DNA of 9,879 nt from an uncultured Oscillibacter sp. (GCA_910576845.1 CAJTJA010000077.1:1-9879); one strand, 5' to 3'. Positions 1 to 6,834 are shown, counted from the stretch's first letter. Made by a program: numbers and translations. Notes: a model not told the origin generated them from the letters alone.

Positions 1-908
1 GCGGAGACACCGGCACCGGCGAAAACACCGGCACCGGCGGAGACACCGGCGCTAGCGGAGACACCGGCACCGGCGGAAATACCGGCAGCGGCGGAGGCGG
101 CAGTTCTTCTGAAAGCGGTACGGTGGGCGGTGCGGTAGTGGATTTGATTACCGGCGGCTTGGATGATGCTACTGCCCGGATCGACCAGATTCAAAGTGAA
201 CTACTGTCTGTCCTGGATGAGATCAAGGCTCCTACAGCTGTAGTAGTTGGAAATCTGGCAGATATCTGCGGAGAGCTGAACAACCTGACATCTGCGCTGA
301 ATGATGCGGGGGACTTGGCTGCGGCCCTGCGGCTCTCTTCCGAGACATTACGGGAGATTTTAAGTGATGTGGATCAACTGCATACCATTCTAAATGATTA
401 TGAACCCACGCTTCAGGAGGCTTTGGCCAGCGCAGGAGCGCTCAGTACATCCGCCGTCAGCACGATTCGGGACACGGAGACATTGCTGGCGGATGCAGAG
501 AACTTGGCCCGGTCCACCGGAAAAGACCTGGATGAGGGGACAAAACAGTCCTTGAATGGTCTGTCCTCTGCCTTGCGGCAGACTGCTAAAGCGCTGGCAG
601 CCACAGGCGAAGTGAAAGATGCAAAAAACACCATTACGGATATCATTGAAGACACATGGAACGAATATACAGGCGACATCAACAACATCCTTCTGATGGA
701 TGCGACGGCGGAACCGATATCTTTAACAGATGAACGCAACCCCGCGCCCTCCAGCATTCAGGTTCTGATCCGCACGCAGGAGATCAAAGCTGAGGAGGAA
801 GAAATGGCGGAGGGGGCCGCGCAAATCAAGGAGAAGACCACGTTCTGGGGGCGTGTGGCTCAAATGTTCCAGGATTTCTGGAGCGCTATTACCGGCATTT
901 TCCGCTGA
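1..908 (+). CDS. C-terminal part of a repeat-bearing, helix-rich envelope protein upstream of an MMPL transporter (5' partial)
   Basis: The frame is open through base 1 (first full codon at 3), so the gene starts outside the window and a GTG at 123 is only an internal valine. The visible part opens with about five six-residue repeats of the form G-D/N-T-G-T/A/S-G, then a Gly/Ser linker. About 200 residues follow of mostly helical sequence with regularly spaced leucines and alanines, such as SELLSVLDEI and LRLSSETLREILSDVDQL, consistent with a coiled coil. The C-terminus is acidic (KAEEEEMAEG) and ends in an amphipathic Trp/Phe-rich helix, FWGRVAQMFQDFWSAITGIF, with no obvious membrane anchor. 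The stop is 16 nt before the transporter ATG, so the two are almost certainly co-transcribed. I do not recognise a named family. A partner or adaptor of the transporter outside the membrane is inference. Confidence 0.75.
   Translation, partial: GDTGTGENTGTGGDTGASGDTGTGGNTGSGGGGSSSESGTVGGAVVDLITGGLDDATARIDQIQSELLSVLDEIKAPTAVVVGNLADICGELNNLTSALNDAGDLAAALRLSSETLREILSDVDQLHTILNDYEPTLQEALASAGALSTSAVSTIRDTETLLADAENLARSTGKDLDEGTKQSLNGLSSALRQTAKALAATGEVKDAKNTITDIIEDTWNEYTGDINNILLMDATAEPISLTDERNPAPSSIQVLIRTQEIKAEEEEMAEGAAQIKEKTTFWGRVAQMFQDFWSAITGIFR
3..92 (+). repeat. 18-bp tandem repeat, about 5 copies, coding
   Basis: Five 18-bp units start at 3, 21, 39, 57 and 75. The commonest unit is GGAGACACCGGCACCGGC, coding for GDTGTG. 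Variants change the first codons to GAAAAC or GGAAAT, or the last to GCTAGC or AGCGGC, all in frame. The array is probably longer, because it touches the window edge. Such in-frame repeats usually form flexible spacers and vary in copy number between strains. Confidence 0.9.
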
Positions 909-924
909 TGGGAAGGGAGACGCC

Positions 925-3129
925 ATGATTGAAAAAATTGCCCATAAACTAACCCGGAAGCCCAAGCTGGTGGCTGCTGTTGCCGTGCTGATGCTGATTC
1001 CCTCCCTTATCGGCTACGCAGCTACCCGCATCAATTATGATATTCTTTCCTATCTGCCTCAGGATTTACCATCTTCGCAGGGAGAGCAGCTTCTGGAAGA
1101 GCCTTTTCAGATGGCTGCTACCAGTATGCTCATTGTGGAGGGGATGCCCGCAGGTTATACCAACCGTCTGATTCAGGATATTAAGAATGTTCCAGGCGTG
1201 TCCAGCGCCGTATGGGTCAGCAATCTGGTGGGTATTCAGATTCCTGTGGAGATGATCCCGGCGGATTTTCGAGAAATGTTCTTTTCCGGCCAGGCAACGA
1301 TGATGCTGATTCAATATGACCACCCTGGTGCATCCGACGAAACCATGGAAGCCATTCAGCAGGTTCGAAATGTCTGCAATGAGCGCTGCTTCCTGGCAGG
1401 CTTCTCTGTGGTCATTAAGGATACCCGGGATGTGATGGATGGAGAACTGCCCGTCTTTGTAGGTCTGGCGGTGCTGCTGGCGCTGCTGGCCATGAGCGTT
1501 ACCCTGGAGTCGACAGTGCTGCCTTTTGTATATCTTGCCAGTATTGGCATGGCGGTAGTCTATAACTTTGGAAGCAACATCTTTCTGGGACAGATTTCCT
1601 ATATTACAAAAGCCATTGCCGCCGTGCTTCAGCTGGGCGTTACCATGGACTATTCTATTTTTCTCTATCATCGCTACGAAGAGGAGCGGGAGCATTATGA
1701 TGACAAACGGGATGCTATGGCTCAGGCCATCATTGCCGCTTTCCGTTCCCTCTCCGGCAGCAGCCTGACAACGATTGCCGGTTTTCTGGCCTTGTGCTTC
1801 ATGCGGCTGACATTGGGCCGGGACATTGGCATCGTTATGGCTAAGGGCGTGGTCCTGGGGGTGGCGACGGTCATTCTGGTTCTTCCCTCGTTGGTGCTGC
1901 TTTTTGACAAGCAGATTGAAAAGCACAAACACAGGACGCTGATTCCCTCTTTTGACAGAGTGAATGGTTTTATTCTTCGCCGCCGGGTTGCTTTAGCAGT
2001 ACTGACGCTGGCGCTGTTTCTCCCGGCGGTGTATGCTCAAAGGCATGCGGATATTTACTATAAGCTGGATGAATCCCTGCCGAGGGAGCTGCCTTCCATT
2101 GTCAGCAATGAAAAGCTGAAGGACGATTTTGACATGGCAACCAGCCATTTTGTGGTTCTCCGGGATGACATTTCCGCTGCTAATATGGGGGAGCTGGAGC
2201 GGCGGATGGAGGAGGTTCCCGGTATTACGTCCGTGGTCTCCTTTCATAAGATGCTGGGTACAGGCATCCCGGATTTCTTCATTCCTGAGGATATCAAGAA
2301 TATGCTCCGGCAGGATGGGTGGCAGCTGATGATGATCAACTCCAGCTATGCTCCGGCTACGGATGAAGTTTCAACCCAGTTGGATGCCATGAACGATATT
2401 CTTCACAGTTACGATTCCGGCGCTATGATTACCGGGGAAGGGGCGATGTACCGGGACCTGATTGATACTTCCGCAGTGGATTTTCAGGTAACGAATTACA
2501 TCTCCATTGCTGCGATTTTCCTGATTATCGCCTTTGTGTTCCGGTCCATTTCTATCCCGCTTGTGCTGGTTGCCACCATTGAGCTGGCTATCTTCATCAA
2601 TCAGGGCTGCTGCTATTTCCTGGGTACGGAGATTCCGTTTATCGCGCCTACTATCATCAGTTGCGTCCAATTGGGAGCAACTGTGGACTATGCGATTTTG
2701 ATGACATCCCGTTTTCAGGAGGAGCTGAAACGAGGCCTGGACCGGAAGGAGGCCATTCGTATCGCGGCCTGCTCCTCGGACGCCTCTATTGTTACCAGTG
2801 CCCTGGTTCTTTTCTGCGCAACGCTGGGCGTCTCTTTTGTGTCGTCGATTGATTTGATCGGGGCCATCTGCGTTATGCTGGCCAGGGGAGCACTGATCTC
2901 TGCACTGGTGAGCATTTTCCTGATGCCTGCCATCCTTTGTGTCTGTGAGCCGCTGTTCAACAAAACCAGCTACCATTGGAAAACGCCTGATCCTGCCCCG
3001 GCGGAACAGCTTTCTGCTTTGGCGGAGGCGGAGCTGCTTTTGGGGGAAGAGAAAGATATGGAGACGGAACCGGAAGAGCCTCAAAAGGAGGAAGAGCGGG
3101 AGAAATGTGTCACGGCAGACATAAGGTAA
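925..3129 (+). CDS. MMPL/RND-superfamily membrane transporter
   Basis: This is a 734-residue integral membrane protein with the two-fold RND layout. TM1 lies near residues 15-33, an ectodomain at about 40-170, and a TM bundle at about 175-328. TM7 is near 353-372, a second ectodomain at 373-520, and a last TM bundle at about 522-675. Both central helices carry the MmpL-type Asp-Tyr pair: GVTMDYSIFLYHRYEEE (D242, Y243) and GATVDYAILMTSRFQEE (D588, Y589). In characterised MmpL/RND pumps these residues relay protons. Related half-motifs near 113-147 and 455-489 show the internal duplication. The ATG at 925 is preferred over an in-frame ATG at 853 because it has GGGAGA just upstream and the longer form would overlap the previous gene by 56 nt. 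The tail after residue 690 is Glu-rich and probably cytoplasmic. Substrate (lipid, peptide or drug) cannot be told from sequence. Confidence 0.9.
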   Translation: MIEKIAHKLTRKPKLVAAVAVLMLIPSLIGYAATRINYDILSYLPQDLPSSQGEQLLEEPFQMAATSMLIVEGMPAGYTNRLIQDIKNVPGVSSAVWVSNLVGIQIPVEMIPADFREMFFSGQATMMLIQYDHPGASDETMEAIQQVRNVCNERCFLAGFSVVIKDTRDVMDGELPVFVGLAVLLALLAMSVTLESTVLPFVYLASIGMAVVYNFGSNIFLGQISYITKAIAAVLQLGVTMDYSIFLYHRYEEEREHYDDKRDAMAQAIIAAFRSLSGSSLTTIAGFLALCFMRLTLGRDIGIVMAKGVVLGVATVILVLPSLVLLFDKQIEKHKHRTLIPSFDRVNGFILRRRVALAVLTLALFLPAVYAQRHADIYYKLDESLPRELPSIVSNEKLKDDFDMATSHFVVLRDDISAANMGELERRMEEVPGITSVVSFHKMLGTGIPDFFIPEDIKNMLRQDGWQLMMINSSYAPATDEVSTQLDAMNDILHSYDSGAMITGEGAMYRDLIDTSAVDFQVTNYISIAAIFLIIAFVFRSISIPLVLVATIELAIFINQGCCYFLGTEIPFIAPTIISCVQLGATVDYAILMTSRFQEELKRGLDRKEAIRIAACSSDASIVTSALVLFCATLGVSFVSSIDLIGAICVMLARGALISALVSIFLMPAILCVCEPLFNKTSYHWKTPDPAPAEQLSALAEAELLLGEEKDMETEPEEPQKEEEREKCVTADIR

Positions 3130-3146
3130 TTGCCGGAACAAAGTGA

Positions 3147-3183
3147 AAAAGCCCATGGAGATTTATTCTCCATGGGCTTTTTG
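3147..3183 (+). terminator. Rho-independent terminator of the transporter operon (hairpin copy 1)
   Basis: The stem GCCCATGGAG / CTCCATGGGC encloses the loop ATTTATT, with A-tract before and TTTTT after, starting 17 nt past the transporter stop. The A and T flanks make it potentially bidirectional. An identical hairpin lies exactly 200 bp downstream. Confidence 0.88.
3149..3181 (+). repeat. 33-nt direct repeat, copy 1 (hairpin)
   Basis: This segment, AA + GCCCATGGAG + ATTTATT + CTCCATGGGC + TTTT, recurs without a mismatch at 3349-3381. The asymmetric loop has the same orientation in both copies, so they are true direct repeats. Flanking bases differ at once outside the repeat. Confidence 0.9.
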
Positions 3184-3275
3184 CGGCTTGTAAAAAATGC
3201 AGAAAACTGATTCGGCGGGAAGGAAGGGTGTGTGCGGGAAACCCAGGAAGGGGGTTCCTGCACTATTTAAATCAT

Positions 3276-3308
3276 AAGTTTTCAAACTTTTTGAAGTTTT
3301 GAAAACTT
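3276..3308. repeat. Imperfect inverted repeat AAGTTTTCAAA / TTTGAAAACTT
   Basis: Eleven-base perfect arms surround an 11-nt centre that can itself pair (CTT with AAG) to lengthen the hairpin. It sits directly beside the 21-bp hairpin at 3308-3350. In the minus direction it would follow the glpK terminators. Its role is unknown; it may be a further termination or processing signal. Confidence 0.6.
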
Positions 3309-3350
3309 GCTCAGACTGTCAAAAAAATACTTTTTTGACAATCTGAGCAA
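3308..3350 (-). terminator. Strong hairpin, likely glpK terminator on the minus strand
   Basis: Arms of about 21 bases, CTTGCTCAGA-C-TGTCAAAAAA and TTTTTTGACA-A-TCTGAGCAAG, flank a loop of about 3-4 nt (the outermost C pairs at 3307). The single mismatch is C with A in plus-strand RNA but becomes a U-G wobble in minus-strand RNA. On the minus strand the stem is followed by TTTTC. Both points favour the glpK transcript as its carrier. Confidence 0.65.
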
Positions 3351-3381
3351 GCCCATGGAGATTTATTCTCCATGGGCTTTT
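3349..3381 (-). terminator. Hairpin copy 2, just downstream of glpK
   Basis: This is identical over 33 nt to the transporter terminator (3149-3181). It begins 7 nt past the glpK stop on the minus strand. In that direction its U-tract is poor (CTTGCTC), so it may act together with the neighbouring 21-bp hairpin, or protect the mRNA 3' end. Confidence 0.7.
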
Positions 3382-3387
3382 CCCGGT

Positions 3388-4905
3388 CTATTGCTGATCT
3401 TTGGCCCAGGCTATGGCGCAGCGCACAGCTCTGGCCCAGCCGCATAGTAATTCTTCTCTGACACGGAGGTCAATGGTGGGAAGAAATGTGTGTTCGCAGG
3501 CCCAGTTGCACCTGATTTCCTCGGTATCCCTCCAGAAGCCCACAGCCAGGCCAGCCAGGTATGCTGCTCCCAAAGCGGTGGTTTCGATGCATTGTGGCCG
3601 TTTGATAGGGAGGCCGGACATATCTGCCTGAAACTGCAAGAGAAAGTTGTTGGCGCTGGCTCCCCCATCTACCTTCAGGGAGGCCATCGGCAGTCCGGAT
3701 TCCTCCTTCATGGCTGTGAGCAGGTCGTTGGTCTGGTAGGCCGTAGATTCTACCACGGCCCGGATAAAGTGTTCCTTGGTGACGCCTCTGGTCAGTCCCA
3801 CAACTGTACCCCGGGCATACTGCTCCCAATAAGGGGCTCCCAGTCCGGCAAAGGCCGGAACCACATAAACGCCTCCCGCATCCTTCAAAGAGGCACAAAT
3901 ATTTTCCGTTTGACCGGCGTCATCCAATAGTTTCATTTCGTCCCGAAGCCATTGAATGGCGGCTCCGGCAACAAAAATGCTGCCCTCCAGGGCATAGCTG
4001 GGATAGTAATTTCTGCTGGCGGCAGGAGTTCCGCTGGCGGCAAGGGTGGTAATGAGTCCGCGTTTTGAGCGGATCGCGTCTTTTCCGGTGTTCATGAGGA
4101 GAAATCCGCCGGTTCCATAGGTGCTCTTTGCGTCCCCCGCCTCAAAACCGCACTGACCAAAAAGAGCGGCCTGCTGATCCCCAGCTGCCGCGGCAATGGG
4201 TATGGAGCCGCCGAACTTATCAGTGGCACCAAATATATGGCTGGAAGGCAGTACCTGAGGCAGCATAGAAGCGGGGATATGGAAGTAATCCATCAATTCC
4301 TGGTCCCAGCATAATTTGTGGATATCAAAAAGCATGGTTCGAGAGGCATTGGTATAATCTGTGGCATGAACCTGCCCATCCGTCAGATTCCAAATGAGCC
4401 AGGAATCCACTGTGCCAAACCGCAGCTCTCCCCGTTGGGCTCGAGTTCGGGCTTGGGGAATGTTGTCCAATATCCAGGCGAGTTTGCTGGCTGAAAAATA
4501 GGCGTCAGGAATTAAACCTGTCTTTTGGCGAACGGTTTCTTCCATCCCGTCTCTTCGAAGCTGCTCGATTTGATCTGCCGTTCGTCTGCACTGCCATACA
4601 ATGGCGTTGCAGATGGGCTGGCCGGTGGCGGCATCCCAAACAATGGTGGTTTCCCGCTGGTTGGTAATGCCGATAGCGGCAATTTCGCATGGACGGGCAT
4701 CAATCTTCTGCATAGCCTCCATTGTGACACCCATCTGAGTGGACCAGATATCACGGGGCACATGCTCTACCCAGCCAGGCTGCGGATAAAGCTGAGGAAA
4801 TTCCTTCTGGGTCACACTGCAAACTGCTCCCTGCCGGTTGAAGAGTATACATCGGGAACTGGTGGTGCCTTGGTCCATGGCAATTATATATTTCTTTTGT
4901 TCCAC
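3388..4905 (-). CDS. glpK: Glycerol kinase
   Basis: GlpK phosphorylates glycerol to sn-glycerol 3-phosphate with ATP in the cytoplasm (FGGY carbohydrate kinase family). The protein is 505 residues, close to the usual ~500. Hallmarks are DQGTTSSR at 11-18 (phosphate loop), TNQRETT at 81-87 (glycerol-binding Arg-Glu), DAYFSA near 134-139, GTVDSWLIWNLT at 164-175, GDQQAALFGQ at 242-251 with the catalytic Asp at 243, TYGTGGF at 262-268 and KVDGGASANNF at 411-421. The start is the GTG at 4905: AGGAGG lies 7 nt upstream and the protein then aligns with the family start. An ATG at 5058 would add 51 unrelated residues. The loop before the catalytic motif (ATDKFGGSIPI) lacks the YHF histidine that HPr phosphorylates in PTS-controlled Firmicute GlpK. 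No glpF or glpD is adjacent. It is divergent from a ROK regulator. Confidence 0.96.
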   Translation of the reverse strand: MEQKKYIIAMDQGTTSSRCILFNRQGAVCSVTQKEFPQLYPQPGWVEHVPRDIWSTQMGVTMEAMQKIDARPCEIAAIGITNQRETTIVWDAATGQPICNAIVWQCRRTADQIEQLRRDGMEETVRQKTGLIPDAYFSASKLAWILDNIPQARTRAQRGELRFGTVDSWLIWNLTDGQVHATDYTNASRTMLFDIHKLCWDQELMDYFHIPASMLPQVLPSSHIFGATDKFGGSIPIAAAAGDQQAALFGQCGFEAGDAKSTYGTGGFLLMNTGKDAIRSKRGLITTLAASGTPAASRNYYPSYALEGSIFVAGAAIQWLRDEMKLLDDAGQTENICASLKDAGGVYVVPAFAGLGAPYWEQYARGTVVGLTRGVTKEHFIRAVVESTAYQTNDLLTAMKEESGLPMASLKVDGGASANNFLLQFQADMSGLPIKRPQCIETTALGAAYLAGLAVGFWRDTEEIRCNWACEHTFLPTIDLRVREELLCGWARAVRCAIAWAKDQQ

Positions 4906-4912
4906 TTTGATT

Positions 4913-4918
4913 CCTCCT
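4913..4918 (-). promoter_or_regulatory. Ribosome binding site deciding the glpK GTG start
   Basis: On the minus strand AGGAGG precedes the GTG at 4905 with 7 nt between. This is the only good Shine-Dalgarno sequence near the 5' end of the gene and sets the start there. Confidence 0.85.
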
Positions 4919-5340
4919 ACACTATATGGCCGCATATTTATGTATGTGTTTTCCACAGCTTTTGCGCTTTCTAATGTTTGTTTGATTTCCGGGTGGTAAC
5001 GAGGCTGGCACTGCCGTGGGCTGACATGGGTCAACAGGTTTTTTTGAAGCTGGAGCAAGGGCGGTCAGCGCGGGTCTTGTTGCTGAGGTGCTGCTCACTA
5101 AGCTCGAAAACTTAATCATGTGCCTATTTGAGCTGCTGGCAGGCAGACCCGTTGCCGATTGTTTCCAGGCTGTCCCGCGGATGCCGGATTTGGAGGCTGT
5201 TTGAGAAATTACACTTTTTATAGAGGGGCGCTGCTTAAAGGAATTAAGTAAAGTATAATATGGAGAATCACTGCTGTCAACCAAAGCCTCGCTTTACTCC
5301 TTTTTCTAAGCGGCGGACATCGTATGGCGAAAGAAAAAGC

Positions 5341-5369
5341 TTGCTATCAGAGAGAAGATATATTATGAT
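5341..5369 (+). promoter_or_regulatory. Candidate sigma-A promoter of the ROK gene
   Basis: TTGCTA (5341-5346), a 17-nt spacer and TATGAT (5364-5369) match the consensus at 4/6 and 5/6. The 5' leader would be about 25 nt, with AGGGGG before the start codon. A TATAAT at 5254 is an alternative but lacks a good -35. Confidence 0.6.
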
Positions 5370-5377
5370 ATTCATAA
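5363..5377. promoter_or_regulatory. Operator-like perfect dyad TTATGA-TAT-TCATAA
   Basis: A perfect 15-bp inverted repeat (6-bp arms, 3-nt centre) covers the -10 box of the candidate ROK promoter. ROK repressors such as NagC and XylR bind AT-rich dyads, so binding of the ROK protein to its own promoter is a natural inference. Confidence 0.55.
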
Positions 5378-5401
5378 ACTCTTTATAAAATAGGGGGAAG
5401 A

Positions 5402-6535
5402 ATGGAAGCTATGAAGATATCTCCCATAAACAACATGGATGTAAAGCGGCGCAACCGTGTCAACACACTGCGCTGCATCCTTTCCAGTGAGCGGGTTTCC
5501 CAAATGGAGCTGACCCGGCGGCTGGCCTTGAGCTGGCCGACAATTCTCCAGAATGTGAAGGAGCTGACGGAACTGGGGCTGGTCCGGGAGGCGGGAGCTT
5601 ATGCGTCCACCGGAGGCCGGAAAGCAAAAGCCTATGCGCCTGTGAGGGATGCGAGACTGGCAATCGGAGTAGACCTGACATGGGACCATGTGAATGTGGT
5701 GCTGCTTGACCTTAGCGGCAGTGTTCTGCGTCAGGCGAAAGGGGCCCTCCGCTTTTCTCAGGATGACATCTATTTTAAATATCTAGTCGGCTTAATCAGA
5801 CGTTTTGCGGAGACTGCCGGCGGAACGGATCGGATTTTGGGAGTGGGGCTTTCCCTTCCTGGTATCGTGGATGAGGAGCGGGGACTTCTGCGGGAATCTC
5901 ATGTTTTGGAACTTCGAAATGCGCCTCTCAGCCGCTTTACTCAACAATTTCCGTGGCCCTGCCGGGTTTTGAATGATGCCAATGCCGCCGGATTGGCGGA
6001 AGTCTATGGTGGTAATTTCTCTGAAGATATGGTTTACTTGTCTCTCGGAGACGCTGTAGGCGGCGCTATTCTGCGAAACGGCGGCTTCTATATGGGGGAT
6101 CACCTTCGGGCAGGGGAATTTGGACACAGCACGTTGGTACCTAATGGCCTTCGCTGTTACTGCGGAAAGGAAGGGTGCCTTGACGCCTACTGCTCTGCAA
6201 AGGTTTTGTCCGGCTGTGCGGGAGGGAGTCTCTCTGCTTTTTTTGATGATCTCCGGTCCGGGAACCCTGAGAAGCGGCAGATATGGAGGAAGTATTTAGA
6301 GTATCTGTCGGTGGCTGTGAATAATCTGCATGTCAGCTTTGACTGCGGGGTGATTGTAGGAGGTTGTGTAGGCACGTATCTGGAGGAGTTTGGAGAGCTT
6401 CTGCGGGCACTGCTGGCCGAGCGGAATACCTTTGAGCCGGACACCTCCTATTTGAAGTTCTGCCGTTTTTCCCAGGAAGCGGCTGCCGTTGGCGCGGCCT
6501 TGGTACAAATAGAGACGTTTCTTGAAAGTATATGA
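5402..6535 (+). CDS. ROK-family transcriptional regulator (NagC/XylR type)
   Basis: This is a 377-residue regulator. An N-terminal winged helix-turn-helix (about 16-80, VSQMELTRRLALSWPTILQN, then a TGGRKAK wing) is joined to a ROK sugar-binding domain (from about 85). The ROK domain keeps LSLPGIVDEERG (150-161), LNDANAAGLAE with Asp192, GEFGH (238-242) and the zinc site His242, Cys252, Cys254, Cys259 in the CYCGKEGCLDA motif. The ATP motifs are degraded: DxGxT is replaced by DLTWD (91-95), and the usual GTGIGGG by GDAVGG. It therefore probably senses a sugar or sugar derivative and represses, without being a kinase. The start at 5402 has AGGGGG 4 nt upstream; an ATG at 5411 is possible. It is divergent from glpK, which may be a target. 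The inducer is unknown. Confidence 0.92.
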   Translation: MEAMKISPINNMDVKRRNRVNTLRCILSSERVSQMELTRRLALSWPTILQNVKELTELGLVREAGAYASTGGRKAKAYAPVRDARLAIGVDLTWDHVNVVLLDLSGSVLRQAKGALRFSQDDIYFKYLVGLIRRFAETAGGTDRILGVGLSLPGIVDEERGLLRESHVLELRNAPLSRFTQQFPWPCRVLNDANAAGLAEVYGGNFSEDMVYLSLGDAVGGAILRNGGFYMGDHLRAGEFGHSTLVPNGLRCYCGKEGCLDAYCSAKVLSGCAGGSLSAFFDDLRSGNPEKRQIWRKYLEYLSVAVNNLHVSFDCGVIVGGCVGTYLEEFGELLRALLAERNTFEPDTSYLKFCRFSQEAAAVGAALVQIETFLESI

Positions 6536-6749
6536 CGGTATGAGGTGAAGCACAATGGAACGAACAGCATTGATTGAGCCGGGTTTGCCCCCTTTTTAAA
6601 CGGTGAGTTGCGTGAAAGTCTGCCGTGCTGTGGAATGCGCTTTGTAGTCTATAGGGTTCAAATGAAGACTGCATATGGTATCTGCCGGCAAAAACATCTG
6701 AAAAAGTGAAAGACTTGCTTCCATTTCTGTGGTTATATCAGACTGTATT

Positions 6750-6777
6750 TTGGCGAAACAAAGTTTTTCCGCATAAT
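6750..6777 (+). promoter_or_regulatory. Candidate promoter of the SLH protein gene
   Basis: TTGGCG (6750-6755) and CATAAT (6772-6777) are 16 nt apart. The -10 is good, the -35 weak. Transcription would start near 6784 and give a leader of about 50 nt that begins with the SD-sequestering hairpin. Confidence 0.4.
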
Positions 6778-6799
6778 TTTGGCTGCTGGGAAAACACTA

Positions 6800-6823
6800 C
6801 TCCTGTACCAATTCATACAGGAG
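6800..6823 (+). promoter_or_regulatory. Leader hairpin covering the Shine-Dalgarno sequence
   Basis: CTCCTGTA (6800-6807) and TACAGGAG (6816-6823) form a perfect 8-bp stem with an 8-nt loop. The 3' arm contains five of the six bases of AGGAGG (6819-6824), the ribosome binding site of the TTG start at 6835. When folded, the site would be hidden from the ribosome. Confidence 0.65.
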
Positions 6824-6834
6824 GATGATTCCAT

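Larger units (their letters stand above)
4906..5401. other. Divergent glpK-ROK intergenic region (496 bp)
   Basis: No convincing gene is seen here. It should hold the glpK promoter, but I find no clear -35/-10 pair on the minus strand. A short dyad TGTG-N5-CACA lies near 4950-4962. The middle (about 5025-5204) is richer in G and C than a usual promoter spacer and is open in one plus-strand frame without a start codon, possibly a decayed gene end. The right part is AT-rich, with a TATAAT at 5254-5259 behind a CTTAA-N5-TTAAG dyad (5234-5248), and then the better ROK promoter. Confidence 0.6.
6536..6834. other. Intergenic region with a possible 14-codon leader ORF
   Basis: About 300 bp lie between the ROK gene and the SLH gene. 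Directly after the ROK stop is a 14-codon frame at 6555-6599 (MERTALIEPGLPPF) with GAGGTG about 8 nt before its ATG. I cannot tell whether it is translated. No strong terminator for the ROK gene is visible. The right end carries a promoter and a hairpin listed separately. Confidence 0.4.

Noticed and set aside
123..908. GTG at 123 as the start of the first gene
   Set aside because: The frame is open to base 1 through the tandem repeat and there is no ribosome binding site before 123. The gene is 5' truncated.
853..924. Upstream ATG for the transporter
   Set aside because: It would overlap the previous gene by 56 nt with no fitting Shine-Dalgarno sequence. The ATG at 925 has GGGAGA and fits the family N-terminus.
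1066..1932. Long minus-strand ORF opposite the transporter
   Set aside because: Low-complexity His/Gln/Asn-rich shadow of the real gene. The same applies to the minus-strand ORF at 2371-3156.
3147..3381. CRISPR-like array from the repeated hairpin
   Set aside because: Only two copies 200 bp apart, next to gene ends and with a U-tract; these are terminators, and no cas genes are present.
4945..4965. Catabolite-responsive element upstream of glpK
   Set aside because: The TGTG-N5-CACA dyad does not match the CcpA cre consensus, which needs a central CG.
4906..5058. 51-residue N-terminal extension of GlpK from an ATG at 5058
   Set aside because: AGGAGG before the GTG at 4905 and the normal GlpK N-terminus place the start there. 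The extension resembles no known domain.
4922..5284. 120-residue minus-strand ORF upstream of glpK
   Set aside because: Ser/Pro/Lys-rich composition, no ribosome binding site seen, no recognisable motif, and it occupies the promoter region of glpK.
6595..6601. TTTAAAC heptamer as a -1 frameshift site at the end of the 14-codon ORF
   Set aside because: The heptamer is not in the reading phase of that ORF, and no clear downstream gene continues the frame.
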